A stretch of DNA of 64,000 bases, from the NCBI RefSeq assembly GCF_019891545.1, contig NZ_JAHDIU010000002.1, forward strand, positions 186,001-250,000, written 5' to 3'. Position numbers and translations under genes: made by a program. Under the pieces are notes generated by a model. It made no database searches and had not been told where the DNA came from. It worked only from the letters and a program-made list of their open reading frames with translations. Source of the stretch: Flavobacterium coralii (GTDB taxonomy: Bacteria; Bacteroidota; Bacteroidia; Flavobacteriales; Flavobacteriaceae). Positions within the stretch are counted from its first letter, which is position 1; each line of letters begins with the position of its first letter. Below are positions 26,107-34,977 of this stretch, one piece after another.

Positions 26107-26925
26107 TTAAAATTCATTTATTGTTTTTCGTATTGCCACCAGTTTTTTCATTAGCCCTTCAAAATAATCAAGGTGCAGCATGTTTGCGCCATCACTTTTG
26201 GCATTAGCAGGGTCAAAGTGTGTTTCAATAAAAATACCGTCAACACCCACTGCAATTCCGGCCTTTGCAACAGTTTCAATCATATCGGGTCTGCCACCTG
26301 TAACGCCTGTTGTCTGGTTGGGTTGCTGTAATGAGTGGGTAACATCCAGCACGGTTGTGGCAAACTGCTTCATGGTAGGAATGCCCCGGTAGTCAACAAT
26401 CATATCCTGATAACCAAACATAGTACCCCTGTCGGTAACCATAACATTTTGGTTGTTGCAGTCCAGCACTTTTTGTACAGCATGCTTCATGCTTTCAGGG
26501 CTCATAAACTGACCTTTTTTCAGGTTAACAGTTTTTCCTGTTTCGGCTGCGGCAACCACAAGGTCAGTTTGCCTTACCAAAAAGGCAGGTATCTGCAATA
26601 TATCAACATATTGCGCTGCCATTGCGGCATCCTCATTGGTATGTATATCAGTAATAGTAGGCACTCCAAAAGTCTGTGATACCTTTTGCAGTATTTTAAG
26701 CGCTTTTTCATCACCTATTCCGGTAAAGCTGTCAATACGCGAACGGTTTGCTTTTTTAAAAGAACCCTTAAAAACGTAGGGTATCTGTAAATTGTCAGTT
26801 ATGTTTACGATCTTCTCGGCTATGCGTAGTGCCATGTCCTCACCCTCTATGGCACAAGGGCCTGCAAGCAGAAAGAAATTGCCGCTCTCTGTATGTTTTA
26901 TCTGTGGTATGTTATTAATATCCAT
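26107..26925 (-). CDS. kdsA: 3-deoxy-8-phosphooctulonate (KDO-8-P) synthase
   Basis: 272 residues, usual length. It condenses phosphoenolpyruvate with arabinose-5-phosphate to KDO-8-phosphate, the first step to the lipopolysaccharide inner-core sugar, in the cytoplasm. The family motifs are all visible: 'FFLLAGPCAIEGEDMAL', 'VFKGSFKKANRSRIDSFTG' (the PEP-binding 'FKASFDKANRSS' region), 'TDIHTNEDA', 'DILQIPAFLVRQTDL', 'VNLKKGQFMSPESMKH', 'DYRGIPTMKQF' and 'FIETHFDPANAKSDGAN'. The position after VNLKKGQFMSP carries no Cys in the N-terminal metal site region that I can see, so it may be the metal-independent class, but this is uncertain. It is followed by a terminator and preceded by a small lipoprotein gene. 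Confidence 0.95.
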   Translation of the reverse strand: MDINNIPQIKHTESGNFFLLAGPCAIEGEDMALRIAEKIVNITDNLQIPYVFKGSFKKANRSRIDSFTGIGDEKALKILQKVSQTFGVPTITDIHTNEDAAMAAQYVDILQIPAFLVRQTDLVVAAAETGKTVNLKKGQFMSPESMKHAVQKVLDCNNQNVMVTDRGTMFGYQDMIVDYRGIPTMKQFATTVLDVTHSLQQPNQTTGVTGGRPDMIETVAKAGIAVGVDGIFIETHFDPANAKSDGANMLHLDYFEGLMKKLVAIRKTINEF

Positions 26926-26960
26926 TTTATGCTGTTTAGCTGCAAAGATACAATAAACTT

Positions 26961-27419
26961 TTACTTAATTTCTTTAATGCCAAATCCTGCGGGAGCCATA
27001 ATCCTGCCGCGTTCATACAGGTTAATGTGTATGCGCTTTGGCTCTTTAAGCCCATGCCATGTCACTTCATAAATATCAAGCAGGCCGGCGCCCATATTAT
27101 TTTTTCCGGAAGGGAAGGGGCAGCAGCTATCCACCAGCCTGTAGGATACTTCCTGCCCTTCAGGGCCTGTTAATGCTCCAAAGAACCGCTTTACATTTAT
27201 TTCGGCACTTTGTACCGGCATAAAGCCAAGGTTTACAGGATAATCAGGGTCATAACCATACTTTGTATCGGTTGCTTTTTCGGTAAGTATAAAGTTTCTG
27301 TCTGCCGATAAAGCGGGCATAGGTGCTTTATCATCTATATTTTTAATGGTGTTGCGGGTGCTGATGCATGATGTTGCCGTTGCAATAAGTAATCCGAACA
27401 ATATTATTTTTTCTCTCAT
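26961..27419 (-). CDS. Small lipoprotein next to kdsA, function unknown
   Basis: 152 residues with lipobox 'ATSC' (about residue 18) and no acidic tract after it, so probably facing the periplasm. The body reads 'ATDTKYGYDPDYPVNLGFMP', 'RFFGALTGPEGQEVSYRLVD', 'SCCPFPSGKNNMGAGLLDIYEV' and 'RIHINLYERGRIMAPAGFG'. It has no aldolase features. In some Flavobacterium genomes proteins of this kind carry the name 2-dehydro-3-deoxyphosphooctonate aldolase, which looks like transfer from the neighbouring kdsA. It lies 35 nt upstream of kdsA on the same strand, so a shared transcript is likely, but no link to KDO synthesis can be shown. Confidence 0.7.
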   Translation of the reverse strand: MREKIILFGLLIATATSCISTRNTIKNIDDKAPMPALSADRNFILTEKATDTKYGYDPDYPVNLGFMPVQSAEINVKRFFGALTGPEGQEVSYRLVDSCCPFPSGKNNMGAGLLDIYEVTWHGLKEPKRIHINLYERGRIMAPAGFGIKEIK

Positions 27420-27537
27420 AATGCGGGTAATAATTACTCAAAAGTAGTAAAATTTAATAAGCTGCATGGGGTGTTTATTTATTGCATTTGGCAAGGTTGC
27501 AATCTATAATTGCTATTTTTGCACAAATTAGTTCGAT

Positions 27538-28095
27538 ATGTATAGCTTTTATGGTACCTGGCCCTGGTATGTGTCAGGTTTTATTATAGGCGCAGTAATG
27601 CTGCTGCTCATTTATTTCGGAAAAACATTTGGGATGTCGTCCAACCTTCGCACACTTTGTTCTGCTGTGGGGGCAGGTAAGAACTGCGATTTTTTCCGTT
27701 TCGACTGGAAAAGCCAGCGATGGAACCTTGTGGTAGTGCTTGGTGCCATGATTGGGGGCTTTATAGCTACCCACTATATGAGCGACGGTAGTGGTGTAAA
27801 CCTTAATCCGGACACGGTTACAGAACTCACAGCAATGGGTATAGATGCACCCGAAGGTAAATTACTACCCGATGCTATTGTGGGCTATGAAGCGCTAAAG
27901 TCGCCTAAAGTTATTACCATATTGTTGTTGGGCGGAATTCTTGTAGGCTTTGGGACACGATATGGCGGCGGATGCACATCGGGGCATGCCATAACGGGAC
28001 TTAGCAACCTGCAGTTGCCTTCGCTTATTGCGGTTATAGGATTTTTTATTGGCGGGCTTATCATGTCGTGGCTGTTACTGCCGCTTATTTTTTAA
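27538..28095 (+). CDS. YeeE/YedE-family membrane protein, first half (thiosulfate/sulfur transport type)
   Basis: 185 residues, about five hydrophobic helices. Family marks are 'YVSGFIIGAVMLLLIYFGK', 'FGMSSNLRTLCSAVGAGKNC' and the conserved cysteine motif 'LVGFGTRYGGGCTSGHAITG'. In YeeE relatives such cysteines guide thiosulfate through the membrane. The second half of the family is encoded by the next gene, starting 12 nt after this stop, and together they would make a complete channel. Function as sulfur-compound transporter is from family knowledge; the ligand is not visible. Confidence 0.85.
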   Translation: MYSFYGTWPWYVSGFIIGAVMLLLIYFGKTFGMSSNLRTLCSAVGAGKNCDFFRFDWKSQRWNLVVVLGAMIGGFIATHYMSDGSGVNLNPDTVTELTAMGIDAPEGKLLPDAIVGYEALKSPKVITILLLGGILVGFGTRYGGGCTSGHAITGLSNLQLPSLIAVIGFFIGGLIMSWLLLPLIF

Positions 28096-28106
28096 GAAAA
28101 GAAACT

Positions 28107-28520
28107 ATGAAGTTTATAAAATTTTTACTGGTAGGGATAGTTTTCGGGATTGTACTTACCAAATCTGAAGCAGTATCGTGGTACCGCATTTATGAAATGT
28201 TTCATTTCCAGTCGTTTCATATGTATGGCATAATAATGACAGCGGTTATAGTAGGGGTAATTGGCGTACAGCTAATAAAGCGCACAGGAACAAAAGATAT
28301 AACAGGGCAGCCAATAAGCATTCCTGATAAAGACAAAGGCTGGAAAAATTATATCATCGGCGGAACCATATTTGGTTTGGGCTGGGGGCTTGTAGGTACC
28401 TGCCCGGGACCTATTTTCATATTAGTAGGAGCAGGTTTTATAGGTATTGGTATAGTATTTATAGGAGCTTTGCTGGGAACCTATCTGTATGGTATTTTAA
28501 AAGATAAACTGCCGCATTAA
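28107..28520 (+). CDS. YeeE/YedE-family membrane protein, second half (DUF6691-like)
   Basis: 137 residues from ATG 28107; an upstream in-frame GTG at 28068 lies inside the previous gene and is less likely. It has about four helices: 'FIKFLLVGIVFGIVLTKSEA', 'YGIIMTAVIVGVIGVQLI', then 'NYIIGGTIFGLGWGLVGTCP' with the single conserved Cys in GTCPGP, the second half of the YeeE pattern. It pairs with the preceding gene as a split two-subunit transporter, an arrangement common in Bacteroidota and Proteobacteria. A terminator lies 10 nt downstream. Confidence 0.85.
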   Translation: MKFIKFLLVGIVFGIVLTKSEAVSWYRIYEMFHFQSFHMYGIIMTAVIVGVIGVQLIKRTGTKDITGQPISIPDKDKGWKNYIIGGTIFGLGWGLVGTCPGPIFILVGAGFIGIGIVFIGALLGTYLYGILKDKLPH

Positions 28521-28530
28521 TAAAAAAATA

Positions 28531-28558
28531 AAAGGATGCCCTCCCCGGCATCCTTTCA
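28531..28558. terminator. Bidirectional terminator between the YeeE pair and PUL2
   Basis: AAAGGATGCC / GGCATCCTTT stem (28531-28540, 28547-28556) with CTCCCC loop, A-run before and T-run in the arm. Serves the plus-strand YeeE pair and the minus-strand PUL2 transcript. Confidence 0.82.
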
Positions 28559-28590
28559 AGTAAACTAACTTAAACAATAAAAAGCAAAAC

Positions 28591-29358
28591 TTAGTTCGAG
28601 TAAACCCGAACATAATCTATAACAAATTCCTGCGGAAATATTTTATCATCAACTTCAGGGCCGCCAAAATTACCGCCAACAGCCACATTTAATATAAAAT
28701 AGAAAGGTTGGTTATATGGCCATACATCTACACTTTTATGTTTTGGCGCAAACGTGTAAACCGACTCTCCGTCAACAAAAAACTCAATTTTGTCTTTCGT
28801 CCAGTCAATAGCATACGTGTGGAAGCCTTCCTCAATATCTTCAAAGCGGGTTTTTTTGGTGTTAATGGTATTACCATGGCTTGCCTGTGTGTGTAAAGAA
28901 GTAAACACCATATCCGGCTCTTTGCCCACATATTCCAGTATATCTATTTCACCGGCTTTTGGCCAGCCCACCTGCTTAATATTTGAACCCAGCATCCAGA
29001 ATGCAGGCCATATGCCATGTCCGGTAGGTATTTTGGCACGTGCCTCTATATAGCCATACTTAAACTCTTTTTTACCTGCTGTGGTTATACGGGTAGAGGT
29101 ATAGCTGTCGCCTTCTTTTTCAACTTTTATGGTAAGCATACCATTGGCAACAGTATGGTTATCGCGTGTGTATATCTGGCGCTCATTATTACCCCAGCCA
29201 CAAATGTTGGGGCAGCCGTCGCCAAGCTCATAATTCCATACCGACTCATCCAGCTTGTTGCCGTCAAAGTTCTCTTCCCATAGTAACTTTCCTTTATTCT
29301 TAACCTGTGCAAAGGCTGCTGCCGTGCAGAAGAGGCTAATCAATAGTGTCTTTTTCAT
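28591..29358 (-). CDS. GH16 endo-beta-1,3-glucanase (laminarinase-like), single domain
   Basis: 255 residues; signal peptide ends 'AAAFAQ', no lipobox, so periplasmic or secreted. GH16 jelly-roll with 'LLWEENFDGNKLDESVWNYE', 'CGWGNNERQIYTRDN', 'GIWPAFWMLGSNIKQVGWP' and the catalytic 'GEIDILEYVG' (nucleophile Glu, helper Asp, acid Glu), then 'VGGNFGG' near the end. GEIDI(L/M)E with the beta-bulge is the laminarinase type. It cuts beta-1,3-glucan inside the chain. It is the last gene of PUL2; its start lies 23 nt inside the end of the upstream GH3 gene in another frame, so translation is coupled. Confidence 0.92.
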   Translation of the reverse strand: MKKTLLISLFCTAAAFAQVKNKGKLLWEENFDGNKLDESVWNYELGDGCPNICGWGNNERQIYTRDNHTVANGMLTIKVEKEGDSYTSTRITTAGKKEFKYGYIEARAKIPTGHGIWPAFWMLGSNIKQVGWPKAGEIDILEYVGKEPDMVFTSLHTQASHGNTINTKKTRFEDIEEGFHTYAIDWTKDKIEFFVDGESVYTFAPKHKSVDVWPYNQPFYFILNVAVGGNFGGPEVDDKIFPQEFVIDYVRVYSN

Positions 29359-31669
29359 TTTTTTGATGTGTGTAGGTAAAACTGCCGTTAAGCGTAGCGT
29401 CTGAGCTTCCTCCTACGTAAACTTTAAAGTCGCCCGGTTCAGCTTCCCATTTTTTATTGGCAGTATAGAATTCTATTGTTTTTTCGTCGATAGTAAATAT
29501 TACCGTTTTGGTTTGTCCCGCTTTAATATCTATTGTTTCAAAACCTTTAAGTTCCCTTACAGGGCGTGTAACAGAAGCATATAAGTCATGCAGGTACAAT
29601 TGCACTACTTCTCTGCCATCACGGTTGCTGGTGTTCTTTACATCTATAGTTACCGTTATTTTCCCGTTAGCTGAAAGTTTATCGCTGCTTAACCTAAGAT
29701 TACCATATTCAAACTTTGAGTAGCTTAAACCGTACCCAAAAGGGTAGAGGGGGCTGTTCTCAACATCGGTGTAATGCGACCAGAAAACACTGTCAGGGTC
29801 TTCGTTAGACGGCCTTCCTGTGTTCTTATGGTTGTAATAAATTGGCACCTGACCCACATTTCTCGGGAAACTCATAGGCAGCTTTCCTGCCGGGTTGTGG
29901 TCGCCATATAATACCTGTGCAATAGCATTACCGCTTTGCGTGCCCAAGTGCCATGCCTCTACAATTGCAGGCACATTTTCTGCCGCCCACGGAATTGCAA
30001 GTGGCCTTCCGTTTGTAAGTACTAAAACAATATTAGGATTAGCCTTATAAACTGTTTCCAGCAACTCTTGTTGTACGCCCGGTAAACCAATATCGCTGCG
30101 GCTGCGGCCTTCACCGGTTTGCAGGCCATGTTCACCTAAAACCATGATTACTACATCAGCGTTTTTGGCAGCGGCCACTGCTTCAGCAAAACCGCTTTTA
30201 TCGGTAGTGTTTATATCAGTACGTGTAGTGAATTTAGGCTCGCCAAGAGCAACATCGGCACCTTTTGCATAAGTAAGGTTATTGCCTTTATACTGCTGTA
30301 GCCCCTCCATTACAGATATGGCAGTGCCATCGTCAGCTCCTATACGCCAGCTACCCAGCGGACTGGTTTTATCAGTGGCAAGTGCGCCTATAACAGCAAT
30401 TTTTTGTCCCTGCTTTTTAAGCGGAAGCAGATCATTATCATTCTTAAGAAGCACTATCGACTTTTTGGCCATATCCAGCACCCCATCATGAAATTCTTTC
30501 TTACCGATGGTTTGCTGTTCGCGGGTTTCGTCACAATACTTATATGGGTCATCAAAAAGCCCAAGCATAAATTTAACCCTTAAAATACGCCTTACTGCTT
30601 CGTTTACGGTTTCTTCGCTAACACGTCCTTCCCTTACAAGCGCTGAAAGGTGCTGTACATATCCGTAAGATTCCATATCCATGTCAGAGCCTGCTTTTGC
30701 GGCATACTCGGCAGCCTGCTTAAGGTCTTTGGCATAGCCGTGGGCCATCATTTCTGCCATAGAACCCCAGTCAGAAACCACATATCCCTGAAAGCCCCAT
30801 TCTCCTTTTAATATTTCCCTTTGCAAATAAGCATTACCTGTTGCAGGAATACCCTCCAGCTCGTTAAAGCTGTTCATAAACGTTAATGCACCTGCATCGG
30901 CAGCCGCTTTAAAAGGTGGCAGTATTACATTGTGCAGGGTATTGTCGCTAATATCAACAGTATTATAATCGCGCCCCGCTTCTGCAAACGCATAGCCTGC
31001 AAAGTGCTTGGCACAGGCAGCAAGATTAAATTCGCCTAAGTCACCCTGAAAGCCTTTTACACGCGCTTCAGCTATACGGCTGTTAAGGTAAGGATCTTCG
31101 CCCGCACCTTCCATAACGCGGCCCCAACGGGCATCGCGCGCTACATCTACCATAGGTGCAAATGTCCAGTTAAGGCCTGATGCTGCAGCTTCTGCCGCAC
31201 CTATCTCTGCCGATTTCTTTATTGCCTCCATATCCCAGCTTGCGGCTTCGGCAAGTGGTATGGGGCTTATGGTTTTATAGCCGTGAATTACATCATACCC
31301 AAAAATTACGGGTATACCGAGGCGGGTTTCTTCTACGGCAATTTTTTGTAGTGCTTTTACATCTTTAACGCCCCTTACGTTGAGCATAGAGCCTACCCAG
31401 CCGTTTTTAAGATGCTCATATTTACGAGCTGCCGAACCTTCCTGCGGGGCAGGGCCGGTTACATCCCAAAAACCGTTGTACTGGTTCATTTGTCCCACTT
31501 TTTCCTCGAGGGTCATTAGGTTGAGAACCGAGTCAACCTTTCGGTCTATTGGTAGTTGTGTTTTTTGTTGTGCTCCTGCCTGCACAATTTTATCCTGCTT
31601 TGCAGTACTGCATCCAAGTGCAATGGCCAGTAAGGCTGCAAAAGCATATTTAGGTAAATTATATTTCAT
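29336..31669 (-). CDS. GH3 beta-glucosidase lipoprotein of PUL2
   Basis: 777 residues, lipobox 'ALGC' near residue 20 followed by STAKQDK (no acidic tract), so probably a periplasm-facing lipoprotein. GH3 N-domain: 'VIFGYDVIHGYKTISPIP', 'APMVDVARDARWGRVMEGAG', 'KHFAGYAFAEAGRDYN', nucleophile Asp in 'YVVSDWGSMAE'. C-domain: 'SIVLLKNDNDLLPL', 'VLVLTNGRPLAIPW', and an FN3-like end 'VVQLYLHDLYASVTRPVREL'. It should release glucose from laminari-oligosaccharides made by the two GH16 enzymes around it. It is a paralogue of the PUL1 GH3 (same FPRNVGQVPIYYNHKNTGRP run). Its 3' end overlaps the GH16 gene downstream by 23 nt. Confidence 0.93.
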   Translation of the reverse strand: MKYNLPKYAFAALLAIALGCSTAKQDKIVQAGAQQKTQLPIDRKVDSVLNLMTLEEKVGQMNQYNGFWDVTGPAPQEGSAARKYEHLKNGWVGSMLNVRGVKDVKALQKIAVEETRLGIPVIFGYDVIHGYKTISPIPLAEAASWDMEAIKKSAEIGAAEAAASGLNWTFAPMVDVARDARWGRVMEGAGEDPYLNSRIAEARVKGFQGDLGEFNLAACAKHFAGYAFAEAGRDYNTVDISDNTLHNVILPPFKAAADAGALTFMNSFNELEGIPATGNAYLQREILKGEWGFQGYVVSDWGSMAEMMAHGYAKDLKQAAEYAAKAGSDMDMESYGYVQHLSALVREGRVSEETVNEAVRRILRVKFMLGLFDDPYKYCDETREQQTIGKKEFHDGVLDMAKKSIVLLKNDNDLLPLKKQGQKIAVIGALATDKTSPLGSWRIGADDGTAISVMEGLQQYKGNNLTYAKGADVALGEPKFTTRTDINTTDKSGFAEAVAAAKNADVVIMVLGEHGLQTGEGRSRSDIGLPGVQQELLETVYKANPNIVLVLTNGRPLAIPWAAENVPAIVEAWHLGTQSGNAIAQVLYGDHNPAGKLPMSFPRNVGQVPIYYNHKNTGRPSNEDPDSVFWSHYTDVENSPLYPFGYGLSYSKFEYGNLRLSSDKLSANGKITVTIDVKNTSNRDGREVVQLYLHDLYASVTRPVRELKGFETIDIKAGQTKTVIFTIDEKTIEFYTANKKWEAEPGDFKVYVGGSSDATLNGSFTYTHQKNEKDTID

Positions 31670-31694
31670 TATAATCTTTAAAAATCAATAATAA

Positions 31695-31719
31695 GGAAGG
31701 TTAGCAAGGCTAACCCTCC
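31695..31719 (-). terminator. Hairpin between PUL2 GH16 and GH3 (attenuator or mRNA processing site)
   Basis: On the minus strand GGAGGGTTAGC / GCTAACCTTCC forms an 11-position stem with one mismatch and a 3-nt loop, followed by TTATTATTGATTTTT. It lies inside the operon, 40 nt after the GH16 stop, and may lower downstream enzyme levels. Confidence 0.5.
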
Positions 31720-31758
31720 CGATTAATGAAATGTGAAATTAAATAGATGCTAAAAACC

Positions 31759-33402
31759 TTATTCCTGATACACCTTGATGTAGTCAATCTCCATAGAAGA
31801 CTGTGTAAACGCAGGGTCTATGCTTCCGCCGAAGTTACCGCCCATGGCAATGTTTACAATCAGGAAGAAATCGTGGTTAAATGGCACTGCATTAGTGTTT
31901 GCAAATGTTTTGAACTCGTTGCCATCTACATAAAACCTTATAAAGTTAGGGCTCCAGTACACTTCATAGATGTGGAACTCTTCTGATACGCCTTCTACCA
32001 CTGTTGAAGATGTATTGGCATTACCACCAGAGTTACCAGGGTAGTGTAATGAACCGTGTATAGTATTTTGCTGGTTACCCACGTGTTCCATAATATCTAT
32101 TTCGCCACATGCAGGCCATATACTGGTCTGGAAGTTAGATCCAAGCATCCAGATGGCAGGCCATGTACCACCGCCAGATGGCAGTTTTGCCCTTACTTCA
32201 ACCCTGCCGTAGGTAAAGTCGAATTTGGTGTGCGTGTTAAGCCTTGCAGATGTATAAGAACCGTTACCTTCTTTTTTAGCTGTTATTACAAGGTTTCCTC
32301 CCTGTACTTTTACATTCTCAGGGCTATCGGTATATGACTGTAGTTCATTATTACCCCATCCGTTATTGTTGCCGTACTCATAATTCCAGTTGTTGCTGTC
32401 CGGTGCACCGTCAACATTAAACTCGTCGCTCCATATCAGGTTATCATAAACCGGCTCATCGTCAGAGTATGGAGGCTGGGTAGTAAAGGTGTGGTACCAT
32501 GCCAGTGCAGGGTTATTACCCTGAACAGCCCTTACAACCATTTTGTTTTCAGTAATCTCCATTATCTCATAAGTGCTTGTGCCAATATAGTAGCCCATAA
32601 AGCCGCCATCTGCAAAAGTCATTTGAGTGCCTGTACTAACTCCTTCAGGAACGTTAGATTCCGCAGGGCCAAGAAGTACTACTTTTTCACCTGATGTATC
32701 ATACGGTAAGCAGGTATCTTCTGTCTGGTTGCCACCGCCCACGCTTGTGTAACCGGCGTTGAAGAATGTTGCGCCTCCGTTATCCTGTGTAAACTTAATT
32801 GTTTCACCTTCAAGTGTAAATGTAAATTCGCCTTCATAAATACAGCTGCTTGATGGCGAACCTGCTTTTTCAAAAGGTGCTGCCGCATACCATATCGGCG
32901 CGGTGTTATTACCATCCGATGCGTTATTTGGACCTACGCCAAGGTGACCGGCTGTTGCTGCCGCCCAGTACCATGTTTTAGAACCTGATCCTGTTAAAAG
33001 GCCTGCAGTTACAGGGTCGTTAAAGCTGCTGAACACATTTTCTACCAAAAGGGTAGTGCTCGTTGCGTTACCGCCCCTGCCATAGGCCACTACAGTAACT
33101 TCATAAGAGTTGATGCCGTTTGTAGTAAACCGTTTGGTGTAAATACCGCCTGATACCGTTGCACTGGTATTATCAGGGAAAATAAATTTATAGCTGATGG
33201 CATTATCTGCTTTTGCGGTAAGGATTACATTACCTGATCCGTCTCCGTTTGGCATTTCGGGGGTTACACCTACAATTTCATAAGATGCTTCCAGGTTTGC
33301 CGGTGCGTCAAGGTCTCCGAACGATTTATCGTCGTCCTGGCAGCCTGTTGCCAGCACAAGCAGCATAAGGAGCTTAACCGTGTTGTTTAAAATCTTTTTC
33401 AT
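31759..33402 (-). CDS. GH16 laminarinase lipoprotein with N-terminal accessory domains
   Basis: 547 residues from ATG 33402 (the frame stays open upstream into the previous gene, but MKKILNNTVK gives a proper lipoprotein signal). Lipobox 'LATGC' is followed by QDDDKSFGD, an acidic tract that marks surface lipoproteins. The N-terminal half has a PKD/Ig-like domain (about 30-120: 'DNAISYKFIFPDNTSATVSG') and a second beta-rich domain (about 130-300: 'GSGSKTWYWAAATAGHLGVG'). The GH16 catalytic domain (about 310-547) has 'LIWSDEFNVDGAPDSNNWNY', 'GGTWPAIWMLGSN' and the triad 'GEIDIMEHVG'. It should cut beta-1,3-glucan at the cell surface to feed SusC/SusD. It starts 7 nt after the binding-protein gene. 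Confidence 0.93.
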   Translation of the reverse strand: MKKILNNTVKLLMLLVLATGCQDDDKSFGDLDAPANLEASYEIVGVTPEMPNGDGSGNVILTAKADNAISYKFIFPDNTSATVSGGIYTKRFTTNGINSYEVTVVAYGRGGNATSTTLLVENVFSSFNDPVTAGLLTGSGSKTWYWAAATAGHLGVGPNNASDGNNTAPIWYAAAPFEKAGSPSSSCIYEGEFTFTLEGETIKFTQDNGGATFFNAGYTSVGGGNQTEDTCLPYDTSGEKVVLLGPAESNVPEGVSTGTQMTFADGGFMGYYIGTSTYEIMEITENKMVVRAVQGNNPALAWYHTFTTQPPYSDDEPVYDNLIWSDEFNVDGAPDSNNWNYEYGNNNGWGNNELQSYTDSPENVKVQGGNLVITAKKEGNGSYTSARLNTHTKFDFTYGRVEVRAKLPSGGGTWPAIWMLGSNFQTSIWPACGEIDIMEHVGNQQNTIHGSLHYPGNSGGNANTSSTVVEGVSEEFHIYEVYWSPNFIRFYVDGNEFKTFANTNAVPFNHDFFLIVNIAMGGNFGGSIDPAFTQSSMEIDYIKVYQE

Positions 33403-33409
33403 AATCTTT

Positions 33410-34963
33410 TTAATTTGTAAGTTGTACATCGTCAAAATAATAGGCTGCACCTGTGCCCGGCTGTCCGAAATCGAAGAACAGCACCAGCATCTGGTAGCCA
33501 TTTGCATTGTTTATGCCTGTAAAATCGAAAGTAAGCTCTTCCCACTGGTTAGTAACAGTGGTTGTGGCAGATACTTCGATATCCTGTGAGGTTACGTGCG
33601 GATCCATGTTTTCGAACTTCATTAGCACAGTAGCACCTGCAACAGGCGACCATACTTTCATTTTTACTTTTTGAAGTGTCGAAAAATCAATCGGGTTATC
33701 CATTGGTATGGCAATACCTGCCCAGGTTTCAGCACCTGCATTTTTAAAGTACTGGCCCACAAAACCGCTTGTGTTAATGCCGGAGGCGTCAGGGTTGGCT
33801 ATACGCTCGCCGGAAGCACCCCCAAAGTTGTTCCATGTAAGTTCCTGTATGGCACTTTCAAATGTAAGCGGCAGCTGTACAGCATCGCTTGCGCTTGATT
33901 GTGATATATCATCAAAGTAGTAGGTATCGCCTGTACCCGGGTTACCTGCATTAAAGAAAAATACGAGTTTAGAGTATTCCTGGTTTTGGTTAGCACCTGC
34001 AAAGTTGAAAACAAGCTCTTCCCACTGGTTAGCTACTGTTGTAGATACAATTTGTTCTGCAAAAATACCACCATCGGTAAGGTTTTCAAGTTTCATGAGT
34101 ACCGGTATACCTGTCGCAGGCGACCATACTTTAACCCTGAAATAAGCGCCGTCTGCAAAATCTACAGGGCTGTCAAGGGTAAGGAAACCGCCTGTCCATG
34201 CGCCACCGCCCGGAGTCATAGAAGCTACGGTTGCGCTCATGTTAATGCCGGAAGCATCCGGGTTATCTATAACAGCCGAAACTGCACCGTTAAAATCAGT
34301 AAATTCATAATTTAAAGATGCATTTTCGAATGTAATTGGCAGTAACAGCGGGTTGGTTATAGTTACATCCTGTGAATAAGAAGTAGTAGCAGCGCCACCG
34401 CTAAATGCCGTAACAGTAACAGTATAAGTACCTGTTGTGCTGTAGGTGTGGTTTACTACATCTCCCTGGTTGAATTGTACAGGTTCCTGTGCAGGATCCT
34501 CACCATACATTACCTCAAAATAGGTTTCGTAGTCTGCTGTTGCGCTAACATTTATCTGTAGCGGGCTTCCTACTACAGTTGCAATGCTAACCTCAAGGTT
34601 TTCAGGTGCTATGAATGATACCGTTAATGGCAATGTAACCTCAGATGTTTTGCCATTAAGCGCTACACCTACAACTTTTACGTTATACTCTCCTTCGGCA
34701 TAGGTATGTGTAGTTTTTTGCCCTACACCTACAGCCGCGGGCTCAACAGTGCCATCGCCAAAGTAAATATCAAAGCCGGCTACGCCTTCGCCATGGGGCG
34801 CAATGGTAACAAGCCCTGAATTATCCTGTGTAATTGTAAACAGTGCCGAAATGTTTTGCGGTGCCGCCGCATCATCTATAAAAGATGCATCGCTGTCGTC
34901 ATCGCTGCACCCTGCCAGTAACGTAACAAACAGTATGCTGAAAAGAAACTTTATATTTTTCAT
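33410..34963 (-). CDS. Surface glycan-binding lipoprotein: two PKD and two tandem CBM-like domains
   Basis: 517 residues; lipobox 'LLAGC' followed by SDDDSDAS (surface export type). Two PKD-like domains come first (about 35-115 with 'FDIYFGDGTVEP' and 'HTYAEGEYNVKVVG'; about 120-205 with 'HTYSTTGTYTVTVTAF'). Two homologous beta-sandwiches follow (about 208-355 and 362-517), each with the same order: 'LP(I/L)TFE', 'NPDASGIN', 'VKVWSP', 'VLMK(L/F)EN', 'VANQWEEL' or 'VTNQWEEL', and 'GTG..YYFDD'. They look like carbohydrate-binding modules of the CBM4/CBM16 type. Similar SusE-position proteins in marine Flavobacteria bind laminarin. The gene sits 14 nt after susD and 7 nt before GH16, within one operon. 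Confidence 0.85.
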   Translation of the reverse strand: MKNIKFLFSILFVTLLAGCSDDDSDASFIDDAAAPQNISALFTITQDNSGLVTIAPHGEGVAGFDIYFGDGTVEPAAVGVGQKTTHTYAEGEYNVKVVGVALNGKTSEVTLPLTVSFIAPENLEVSIATVVGSPLQINVSATADYETYFEVMYGEDPAQEPVQFNQGDVVNHTYSTTGTYTVTVTAFSGGAATTSYSQDVTITNPLLLPITFENASLNYEFTDFNGAVSAVIDNPDASGINMSATVASMTPGGGAWTGGFLTLDSPVDFADGAYFRVKVWSPATGIPVLMKLENLTDGGIFAEQIVSTTVANQWEELVFNFAGANQNQEYSKLVFFFNAGNPGTGDTYYFDDISQSSASDAVQLPLTFESAIQELTWNNFGGASGERIANPDASGINTSGFVGQYFKNAGAETWAGIAIPMDNPIDFSTLQKVKMKVWSPVAGATVLMKFENMDPHVTSQDIEVSATTTVTNQWEELTFDFTGINNANGYQMLVLFFDFGQPGTGAAYYFDDVQLTN

Positions 34964-34977
34964 ATCATTTTATTTTA

